Assembly (NCBI GenBank): GCA_016708725.1
Contig: JADJFE010000004.1
Coordinates: forward strand, 1 to 64,000
Length of the DNA stretch: 64,000 nt
Direction: 5' to 3'
From: Candidatus Aalborgicola bjergmarkensis
Lineage (GTDB): Bacteria > Pseudomonadota > Gammaproteobacteria > Burkholderiales > Burkholderiaceae_C
Part shown: one piece after another, positions 58,346 to 64,000 of the stretch
How the letters are laid out: each line of letters begins with the position of its first letter
Numbering within the stretch: the first letter of the stretch is position 1
The notes under the pieces: model-generated
The model's database searches: none
Told to the model about the DNA's origin: nothing
The model's input: the letters and a program-made list of their open reading frames with translations, nothing else
Position numbers and translations under genes: made by a program

Positions 58346-58615
58346 ATGAGCATTTTGCGCAGCCAACTTGGGACGCTCGATATGAGCGATGTCACCACCG
58401 GTGAGGCGCTGCGGCCCATTCAACCTGGGGATGGGGTGGTTGCGCTGGAAAAAGCGGATAAGGTTATTGAAAGTGAATCCACAATCGTCCTCACTCGCCG
58501 GGAATCGTTGCGGCTGATGGAGATGTTGGAAAACCCACCGCCGCGCAATGAAAAATTTCTTCAGGCACAGTCTCTTTACATGAGGACAAAGCGTGCTGGT
58601 TTTTATCGCGAGTGA
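58346..58615 (+). pseudogene. Chimeric remnant: HigA N-terminus joined to DUF1778/TacA C-terminus
   Basis: 89 codons. The start RSQLGTLDMSDVTTGEALRPIQPGD resembles HigA just before its HTH. From about residue 44 the text ESTIVLTRRESLRLMEMLEN then PPPRNEKFLQAQ is the C-terminal antitoxin tail of DUF1778/TacA. Neither DNA-binding domain is complete. The preceding AAAGGA is a normal ribosome site, so a peptide may still be made. A deletion between adjacent higBA and tacAT loci explains it. Confidence 0.6.
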
Positions 58616-58730
58616 GGTCGGTGGCGTGGGCCTGGTTGTCAATGCAAAGCCAGCTGCAGTCGATTTCTACAAGCGCTATGGCTTTGAACCGATGGCGGAT
58701 CATCCGCTTAATCTATTCTTGCCGATTTAA
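58593..58730 (+). pseudogene. TacT-type GNAT toxin C-terminal fragment
   Basis: The frame after the TacA-like tail reads VGGVGLVVNAKPAAVDFYKR then YGFEPMADHPLNLFLPI and stop, the end of a TacT acetyltransferase toxin (normally about 160-170 aa). The acetyl-CoA binding RxxGxG part is missing. Confidence 0.7.
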
Positions 58731-58769
58731 TCAGGGTATACAGGCGATCAGTAGCCTCGTTTTGAGCGT

Positions 58770-58858
58770 TTTCGATGCCTAAGCCTTATGGGACGTGCGA
58801 GAACAGCTATTTTATTCGTAGCATTTGAATGAAGTGGCGCAGCACCTGGGCCACAGCG
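58770..58858 (-). pseudogene. Repeat plus possible cobS 5'-end relic behind cobT
   Basis: Twenty or so bases after the cobT stop a minus-strand frame VAQVLRHFIQML recalls the start of cobS (QALRHFLLAI); both contain GCTGCGCCACTT. It then runs into an AATAGCT-type repeat (58770-58817). The position just behind cobT, where cobS normally follows, suggests the intact cobS at 33512-34339 was once adjacent. Confidence 0.4.
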
Positions 58859-59944
58859 TCAAGCCAGGGCTTTGGCTTCGGGTGTCTTCTCCGACACCCC
58901 GGCAGATGCAAAACTCGCCATGTCACGCAAAATGGCGCAGGCCGACTGCAGCAGTGGCCAGGCCAGGGCCGCACCGGAACCCTCGCCCAGGCGCAGACCC
59001 ATATCCAGCAGGGCCTGCACGCCCAGATGCTGCAGCATGAACTCGTGACCGCGCTCGCCCGAACGGTGGGCAAACACACAGCATTGCAACACCAGCGGCT
59101 GCAGCGCGTGCGCCACCAGCACGGCACTGGTGGCAATGAAGCCGTCCACCACCACCACGCGGCGTTCCAACGCGGCTTGCAGCACGGCCCCCACCATGGT
59201 GGCAATTTCCAGCCCGCCCATGGCAGCCAGCACGTCCAGCGGTGCACGCACGCGCGCATGCTGCACCAGCACCTCGCGCAGCACGGCGGTCTTGCGTTGT
59301 ACGGCCTGGGCATCGAGTCCGGTACCGGCGCCGGTGCAGCGGGCAATGTCCAAGCCGGTGAGCTTGGCCAGCAGCAGTGAGGCAGCCGAGGTGTTGCCAA
59401 TGCCCATCTCACCCAGCAGCAGCGCGTTACCCGGCAACTCCCGTACCAATGTTTGGCCCTGCGCCACGGCCTGCGCGCACTCAGTCTGGGTCATGGCGGG
59501 TCCCCTGCTGGAGTCGCCCGTACCCCAGGCGCTTTTGCGCACTTGCAAGCCCGGTCGTGTCGCACCCGCTGGCAGGCCTTGCAGAAAGTCGTGTTTGACC
59601 CCGCAATCCACCACGGTCAACGCCAGGTTGTGTTGGCGCGCCAGTACGCTGATGGCGGCGCCACCGGCAAGAAAATTCTCCACCATCTGCCAGGTCACAT
59701 CACTGGGAAAGGCCGACACGCCGCGCGCCGCCAGCCCATGGTCGGCGGCGAACACCACCATTTGCGGCTGGTTGATCACTGGACTTTGCGTCCCCAGAAT
59801 CTGGCCGAGCTGGATCGCCAGGTCTTCCAGACGGCCCAGCGACCCCAATGGTTTGGTCTTGTTGTTCAGCTTATGCTGCAAGGCCTGGGTTAGCAACGGG
59901 TCGGTGATGTCCGTCAGGTGGGGCAGGTTGTTGTACATATTCAT
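58859..59944 (-). CDS. cobT: Nicotinate-nucleotide:dimethylbenzimidazole phosphoribosyltransferase
   Basis: 361 aa. The family is marked by LNNKTKPLGSLGRLEDLAIQ, VVFAADHGLAARGVSAFPSD, GNALLLGEMGIGNTSAASLL and GGLEIATMVGAVLQAALE. The reaction makes alpha-ribazole 5'-phosphate for the lower ligand of B12. It starts 4 nt inside the cobD end, with the minus-strand order cbiB-cobD-cobT. Confidence 0.93.
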   Translation of the reverse strand: MNMYNNLPHLTDITDPLLTQALQHKLNNKTKPLGSLGRLEDLAIQLGQILGTQSPVINQPQMVVFAADHGLAARGVSAFPSDVTWQMVENFLAGGAAISVLARQHNLALTVVDCGVKHDFLQGLPAGATRPGLQVRKSAWGTGDSSRGPAMTQTECAQAVAQGQTLVRELPGNALLLGEMGIGNTSAASLLLAKLTGLDIARCTGAGTGLDAQAVQRKTAVLREVLVQHARVRAPLDVLAAMGGLEIATMVGAVLQAALERRVVVVDGFIATSAVLVAHALQPLVLQCCVFAHRSGERGHEFMLQHLGVQALLDMGLRLGEGSGAALAWPLLQSACAILRDMASFASAGVSEKTPEAKALA

Positions 59945-60951
59945 AAAAAAAGGTTGTGGGAGGAAATCAATGCATCCTGTGCCGCTGGTTCCCGCACCGC
60001 CAGCCGCACCCAGCCGGGCAGGCCAAAGGAGGTGGCGTCACGCAGCTTGATACCGTGCTGTGTGCGCAGCGCATCCAGCCATTGTGGCATGGCCATGGCT
60101 ATGTCCTGGGGCAGCGGGGGCTGGGCGCAGAAGAAGTTGGTTTCGCTGGGCAGGCAGTTCCAGCCACGCAGGCCCAGACGCTCCAGCTGGCGCGCTTTCC
60201 ACTGGCGCAGCGTGATACGGCTTTGTTCCAGCCAGGCTTGCACCCCCGGCTGCACCCAGGATTGCAGCAGCGCCACGCCGTGCGCACCCAGTGGCCAGGA
60301 CGGCGCCAGCGCCTCCAGCGCCTCCAGCGCCTGCACATCGGTCTGTGCTGCCTCGGGGGCAATCGCATAGGCACCGCGCACGCCGGTCAAGTCCAGCGCC
60401 TTGTTGGGGGAGAACAATTGCCAGACGCGGTTGCGCTGCGCATCACTCCAGCTGGAAACACCACTCAGACGCAGCGGCACGTAGGCACAATCCAGCACCA
60501 CGGTGGCAGTACCCGCATCCGGCCACGGACTGTGCGCGCCGCCCAGCGGGCTGGACGGCTCGCAGCACCACACCAGATCGGCATCCGGCACGTCATGCTC
60601 CACCTCCAGGCCCCAGGCACGCGCCGCCTGCGCGTAGTCGCCAAAGGCATGCGGCGGCACGCAGACCCGTGTGCCGCCACGCCGCGCCGCCCAGGCCGTG
60701 ATGCGGAAAATGTACTCGCTGGCACTGCCGGCCACCAGGATACGGCCAGGCTCCACGCCGTGGAAATCGGCCAGGTGTGCACACAAAACCGTATAGCGCG
60801 GGTCTGGGTAGCGCGTGGCATCCGCTTGCTGCACGGCAGCGAGTGCCTGCGGGCAGGGTCCACAGGCATTGCTGTTGGTGGAAAAATCAAAGCGTGGCAC
60901 GCCCAGGGCATCGGAGCCACCGTGCAGGCGTGGGGGAGGGCTGTTCATCAT
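59941..60951 (-). CDS. cobD: Threonine-phosphate decarboxylase / aminotransferase for the aminopropanol arm
   Basis: About 336 aa, PLP fold type I. HGGSDALGVPRFDFSTNSNA at the N-terminus, and VAGSASEYIFRITAWAARRG. The PLP lysine is in LFSPNKALDLTGVRGAYA. A C-terminal R in WVRLAVRE binds the carboxylate. It makes (R)-1-aminopropan-2-ol phosphate for cobalamin. The ATG pair overlaps the cbiB stop. The longer frame to 61344 is antisense-like reading over cbiB. Confidence 0.9.
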   Translation of the reverse strand: MMNSPPPRLHGGSDALGVPRFDFSTNSNACGPCPQALAAVQQADATRYPDPRYTVLCAHLADFHGVEPGRILVAGSASEYIFRITAWAARRGGTRVCVPPHAFGDYAQAARAWGLEVEHDVPDADLVWCCEPSSPLGGAHSPWPDAGTATVVLDCAYVPLRLSGVSSWSDAQRNRVWQLFSPNKALDLTGVRGAYAIAPEAAQTDVQALEALEALAPSWPLGAHGVALLQSWVQPGVQAWLEQSRITLRQWKARQLERLGLRGWNCLPSETNFFCAQPPLPQDIAMAMPQWLDALRTQHGIKLRDATSFGLPGWVRLAVREPAAQDALISSHNLFL

Positions 60952-61928
60952 GGCAGCCTGGCAATCACTATCAATACAAGAGCTGCCTGCGCAATGAGTA
61001 CAAGGGCTATGAGCGATAGGAGCGCTTTTGACGCATAAGCAATGGCACGGGCGGTATCCTGCTCCAGCGCATTGTGGCCCGCTGCGTGCAGCACGTAACC
61101 ATCCGGTTTGCCCAGGCGCACACCCAGCGCCAGCGCCATGGCGGCCATGGGCCAGCCGCTGTTGGGGGACGGGGTACGCCCTGCCTCGTAGCGCAGGCGC
61201 GCCAGGGACAAGCCGCCCGCCACCAGCGCCAGCAGCAGTGCGGTGATACGCGCGGGCACCCAGCCCAGCACATCGTCGGCGCGCGCCGCCCATTTGCCAG
61301 CCCAGGCCCAGTTGGCACCCTGGTGGACGCCGGGGTAGCCCCACATGGCATCGGCAGTATTGGCAAAGCGAAACAGTGCCGCACCTGGCAGGCCCAGGAG
61401 CACAAACCAGAACAGCGGCGCAACCACCGAGTCGTTGAGGTTTTCCGCCAGCGTCTCAATCGCGCTCTCGCGCACCTGGGTGGCGTCCAAAGCAGCCACA
61501 TCCCGGCTGACCAGCCAGCGCAGACGCTCGCGCCCAGCCATCAACGATTGCCCCAGCGCCGTCTCCACCGCCAGTACTTCGTTTTTGAGCATGGCCCAGG
61601 CCAGCAGGGGTTTGAGCAGCAAGCCCAGCAACACACCGGCAGCCCACCAGGGCAGTGCCAGCAAGGCGGTCTGAAGCCCCCAGGATACTCCCAAAACAAT
61701 AGCTACTCCCGCTAACCACACAAGGGCTGCAAGCCAGAATGCCTGTAAGTCCCGGATCGATGTCTCCTGGTGCGCGTAGCGCTGCACCCAATCACCCGTG
61801 CGGCCCAGGTACTTGCCCAGCCACACCACCGGGTGCCAGCGCAGTGGCGGCTCACCCAGCCAGCGGTCCACGGCCAGGGCGACCAGCATGGCCAGCGCTG
61901 CGCTTGCCGCTGGAGGTTCTATCTGCAT
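60948..61928 (-). CDS. cbiB: Adenosylcobinamide-phosphate synthase
   Basis: 326 aa integral membrane protein: VDRWLGEPPLRWHPVVWLGK, AVETALGQSLMAGRERLRWL, ETLAENLNDSVVAPLFWFVL and the C-terminal AMWGYPGVHQGANWAWAGKW region. It joins aminopropanol phosphate to cobyric acid. Residues about 60-85 (DLQAFWLAALVWLAGVAIVL) come from an in-frame AATAGCT-type repeat. First gene of the cbiB-cobD-cobT operon. Confidence 0.92.
   Translation of the reverse strand: MQIEPPAASAALAMLVALAVDRWLGEPPLRWHPVVWLGKYLGRTGDWVQRYAHQETSIRDLQAFWLAALVWLAGVAIVLGVSWGLQTALLALPWWAAGVLLGLLLKPLLAWAMLKNEVLAVETALGQSLMAGRERLRWLVSRDVAALDATQVRESAIETLAENLNDSVVAPLFWFVLLGLPGAALFRFANTADAMWGYPGVHQGANWAWAGKWAARADDVLGWVPARITALLLALVAGGLSLARLRYEAGRTPSPNSGWPMAAMALALGVRLGKPDGYVLHAAGHNALEQDTARAIAYASKALLSLIALVLIAQAALVLIVIARLP
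61685..61740. repeat. AATAGCTG-type repeat in frame within cbiB
   Basis: ACTCCCAAAACAATAGCTAC, then TCCCGCTAACCACACAAGGG, then CTGCAAGCCAGAATG. It is read in the minus direction as AFWLAALVWLAGVAIVLGV, adding a hydrophobic stretch to the loop before membrane segment two. Confidence 0.6.
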
Positions 61929-61939
61929 GGAGGTACCTT

Positions 61940-61979
61940 GAAAATCAAAGGGATCAAAGGAATCAAAGGAATCAAAGTA
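61940..61979. repeat. 9-bp tandem repeat upstream of cbiB
   Basis: Four or so units of (A/G)ATCAAAGG(A/G), starting AAAATCAAAGGGATCAAAGG, directly in the cbiB leader. Related CATCAAG motifs accompany the btuD 3' fragments. Confidence 0.6.
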
Positions 61980-62021
61980 TTAGCGTCATGCCAGCGTGCC
62001 TGGACGCGCCAACATCAAAAG

Positions 62022-63728
62022 TCATTTCCTCAATGGAGACTGTCTTTTGGGGTTTGCCAAACATGCCGTTCCTAAAACCATAGACAAATGTCCCATCGCT
62101 AAAACGGGACATCCGGCCAGACGTTCCCCGAACAGTTTTGGGAACGATTCGCGCCACGGGATCGCGCCGTGGAATTCCAGATAGGACACACTCCCGGACT
62201 TGCGAGCGGGAGAGGTGGTGGGAGCGGTTTTATGCGCTCCACACCGGAAGTGCGCTACATGCGCCGCTTTGAGACTTGTCCTGACCTTCGACCAGAACGA
62301 CCACACATGCTTCGCCCGATTCCTTGCAGGTAGGGCGAAGGTGACATAGCCGCCGTTGCGGGTTGGAACAAGGCCCACCCGCACGGTCGAACGTTCGGAC
62401 AATCCCAATCCTCGACGGGCGATGGCGTAAGCCGCGCCCTGATGTACGGAAATGCCTTTTGCCTGGGCGTAATTGACCGCCCCGATGACCGACGTATACG
62501 CCGGATTGACTTCGATGACTTCAATGCCTGCACGAAATGCCGCCGCCTTGATGCTTGAAGCCACCCTGTTGCAGGCAAACGAAGATAGGAGTCGCGCCTG
62601 CTTGGGATCGGTGGTTTCCAGTTCAGCCTTTTTCTTCTGGAAGTTCAGCATCTCCAGCACAATGGGCTTGCCCGCAGCCTGTGCCTGGGCTGCAATGGAT
62701 ACCGCCGCATTCCCAATGAGCGCTTTGGCCTGGTCTTGTGTCTTGCCGTAGGTGATGAGATCAACACGCCGCGTGCCAATCAGGTTGCCAAAACGATCCG
62801 TTTCCGACACAGCCAGATGGTCGGCATTGACATCAATGCCAATGGCCCCAAGTTCTTGCCTGGAAACCTGTTCGACTGCTCGCGCCTCGACACTGACAAA
62901 TATCCGCCAGCCTTTGTCGTCTCGAACGAAGCGGTAACTCAGCGCCGTACCGATCCGTTTGACAATTGGCTTACCGTCTTTGGTTGTGCTGTGAATGCGT
63001 TTACTGCTGCCCAATGCAGCAACAATCTGTTCTTGTCCGTAAGCAAAGCGAACGCCAGGGATGCTCAGATGCTTGCCGTTTTGCGCCACGCGCAAGGGCA
63101 GGCGCAGTTGCAAATTCAGCGTCCCATCTGGCGCTAGCGTTGCCTGACAGCCTTGGCATCCTGCCGTTTCATCCTGACTGCCCAGGACAAAGAACTGACT
63201 GGACCGCGCCCGGCTCCAATCAGCCTTCCATTCGTCATGGTTGGCATAGCCATTGGCATCGAGATCAAACTGTGCATGAAACAGCTTTTTGCTACCAAAG
63301 CACAGGCGCACGGTACCAGCCTTCTCGTCGGCCTTGAGTGCCGCGAGCCGGTTTTGCAGTGTTGCCAAGCGCCGTTTCTTCTGGTGCAGCTTGTTGGAAC
63401 CAGGTGCCTTCGTCTCCAGTCTTGCGACAACCTTGGACGCTTTGCGGATACGCTTTTCGGCCTCGGCAATCAGTTCTGGGCGACGTTCCTTGATCGAGTC
63501 GATCTTGCCTTCAAGTCCTATGCGTATCGCATTGAACTGGCGCGCAGAGATGCCAAACCGAGGCTGAAATTCCCGTTTGAGGTCGTTGAGCGAGTCGCCA
63601 GCCTGGATCGCCGCGAACAGACCGCGCTCGGCCTGTCCATACAAAGCGGCGTAAGCGTCCAGGATAGCCGCCTGTTCTGGCGTCAGCTCAGGGCGCGTCT
63701 GGTAGGTGAAGATGGGGCGCTCACTCAT
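62022..63728 (-). CDS. tnpB: TnpB-related protein of an IS607-type element (intact)
   Basis: 568 codons from ATG 63728, whose start overlaps the tnpA stop. RuvC-I is GIDVNADHLAVSETDRFG and RuvC-II is IVLEMLNFQKKKAELE. The third RuvC acid position reads SVHQGAAYAIARRG with His rather than Asp, and the CxxC zinc finger of ordinary TnpB is absent. A single GCQGCQ lies in the N-terminal half. The last 14 codons run past the element end (62065) into flanking DNA. The same family is annotated as IS200/IS605 accessory TnpB-related protein. Nuclease activity is uncertain because of the altered RuvC-III. Confidence 0.85.
   Translation of the reverse strand: MSERPIFTYQTRPELTPEQAAILDAYAALYGQAERGLFAAIQAGDSLNDLKREFQPRFGISARQFNAIRIGLEGKIDSIKERRPELIAEAEKRIRKASKVVARLETKAPGSNKLHQKKRRLATLQNRLAALKADEKAGTVRLCFGSKKLFHAQFDLDANGYANHDEWKADWSRARSSQFFVLGSQDETAGCQGCQATLAPDGTLNLQLRLPLRVAQNGKHLSIPGVRFAYGQEQIVAALGSSKRIHSTTKDGKPIVKRIGTALSYRFVRDDKGWRIFVSVEARAVEQVSRQELGAIGIDVNADHLAVSETDRFGNLIGTRRVDLITYGKTQDQAKALIGNAAVSIAAQAQAAGKPIVLEMLNFQKKKAELETTDPKQARLLSSFACNRVASSIKAAAFRAGIEVIEVNPAYTSVIGAVNYAQAKGISVHQGAAYAIARRGLGLSERSTVRVGLVPTRNGGYVTFALPARNRAKHVWSFWSKVRTSLKAAHVAHFRCGAHKTAPTTSPARKSGSVSYLEFHGAIPWRESFPKLFGERLAGCPVLAMGHLSMVLGTACLANPKRQSPLRK
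62065..62220 (-). ncRNA. Probable right-end guide RNA (omega/reRNA) of the intact element
   Basis: The region from the tnpB 3' end to the boundary at 62065 has hairpins at 62122-62146 (CGTTCCC/GGGAACG) and 62154-62172 (CCACGG/CCGTGG). A terminal stem ATGTCCC/GGGACAT lies at about 62087-62111. In copy 1 the matching stem is TTCCC/GGGAA. The pairing is kept though bases changed, so an RNA is likely. The presumed guide is the flank below 62065. Confidence 0.55.
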
Positions 63729-64000
63729 GCACTGCCTCTTGCATGGCATCGAGTGCTTTCTGTGCCCGATTCTTGGCCGAGCGCTTGCCGTAGAGTCTGG
63801 CGCACATCGAAACAATCACTTCGTGCAGGTCGCGCACAATGTCATCGGTCACTTCCTCGGACTCCATGACAAGCAACTTGCGTCCCTGGGCCGAAAGCGC
63901 AGATTCGACATACTCAAATCCAAAACGCATGAGCCGATCCCGATGTTCAACCAGGATGGTTTGCGCTGTAGTGCTGGCCAGGAGCCGCATCATGCCTTTG
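63721..64000 (-). CDS. tnpA: IS607-type serine recombinase TnpA (C-terminal part)
   Basis: Open frame to the window edge; the last 90 or so residues are visible. TILVEHRDRLMRFGFEYVES and SMCARLYGKRSAKNRAQKAL are the typical C-terminal catalytic/helical region of IS607 resolvase-like transposases. The active serine lies outside the window. The stop overlaps the tnpB start (ATGAGTGA). Confidence 0.85.
   Translation of the reverse strand, partial: KGMMRLLASTTAQTILVEHRDRLMRFGFEYVESALSAQGRKLLVMESEEVTDDIVRDLHEVIVSMCARLYGKRSAKNRAQKALDAMQEAVHE

Larger units (their letters stand above)
62065..64000 (-). mobile_element. IS607-family element, right part (runs off window edge)
   Basis: The right end is GCCGTTCCTAAAACCAT at 62065-62081, as in copy 1. 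It contains tnpB and the 3' part of a serine recombinase tnpA; the left end lies outside the window. It sits upstream of cbiB and may affect its promoter. Confidence 0.8.

Noticed and set aside
61929..62064. Cobalamin riboswitch upstream of cbiB
   Set aside because: Only the 9-bp tandem repeat and the IS607 border are present. A true riboswitch may have been displaced by the element but is not in the window.
61972..62064. AbrB-like antitoxin tail (KPQKTVSIEEM) beside the IS607 end
   Set aside because: The SIEEM text recalls AbrB/MazE tails, but the match is about ten residues and the start lies within the element, so it is too weak to call.
1..64000. tRNA or rRNA genes serving as island attachment site
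   Set aside because: No cloverleaf or conserved rRNA segment was recognised by eye on either strand; a tRNAscan run would settle this.

Overview
The window is chromosomal DNA, GC-rich with strong third-position GC bias, most like a beta-proteobacterium of the Burkholderiales, probably a Comamonadaceae relative near Rhodoferax or Polaromonas. The pointers are the gene families, the cobalamin gene order, the stressosome/chemosensory mixture and an abundant AATAGCTG-type palindromic repeat. This placement is inference. No rRNA, tRNA or CRISPR array was seen.

Region 1 (1-25.9 kb) is a defence and toxin-antitoxin (TA) island full of broken genes. In order it holds: a TumE-like toxin, an HTH antitoxin and the start of a DNA methylase; a type I restriction locus (hsdR-hsdM-DUF1016-hsdS-AlbA/Schlafen-type gene); a truncated DUF488 gene; a PIN/HTH TA pair split by an IS607-related tnpB element; hicAB; a TetR/HlyD/FtsX/ABC efflux operon followed by heme and DUF302 genes; an AAA ATPase with a DUF4276 TOPRIM-like partner; and a VapBC45-like pair sitting inside a decayed btuCD copy. 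Debris of btuC/btuD, AlbA, an amidase and a PEP-CTERM tail is scattered between, together with MITE-like elements with long terminal inverted repeats.

Region 2 (26-34.4 kb) has a divergent LysR/MFS pair, an IS91-like remnant, and a cobalamin uptake and salvage operon on the minus strand (cobS-cobC-DUF1016-btuF-btuC-btuD). Its missing half (cbiB-cobD-cobT) lies at 58.8-61.9 kb.

Region 3 (34.5-38.1 kb) is a histidine/lysine/arginine-type amino-acid ABC transporter (SBP, two permeases, ATPase), followed by a vapC fragment fused to a MITE copy.

Region 4 (38-55.9 kb) is the most notable part. It is a 16-gene, tightly packed minus-strand operon that joins a complete chemosensory array (soluble MCP with two signalling tips, triple CheW, CheB, HEAT protein, CheR, CheY, CheA, STAS, CheY, membrane MCP) to a stressosome module (RsbR, RsbS, RsbT, RsbT-RsbX fusion). 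An RsbU_N-like histidine kinase and a receiver lie between the two blocks. A LuxR-type response regulator and a PAS histidine kinase diverge from its promoter region.

Region 5 (56-58.8 kb) is a second TA cluster: MazE/VapB-PIN, an orphan ParA, UPF0175-DUF3368, and a higBA/tacAT chimera remnant. Region 6 (58.8-64 kb) is cbiB-cobD-cobT followed by an intact IS607-family element (tnpB plus partial tnpA) that runs off the right edge.
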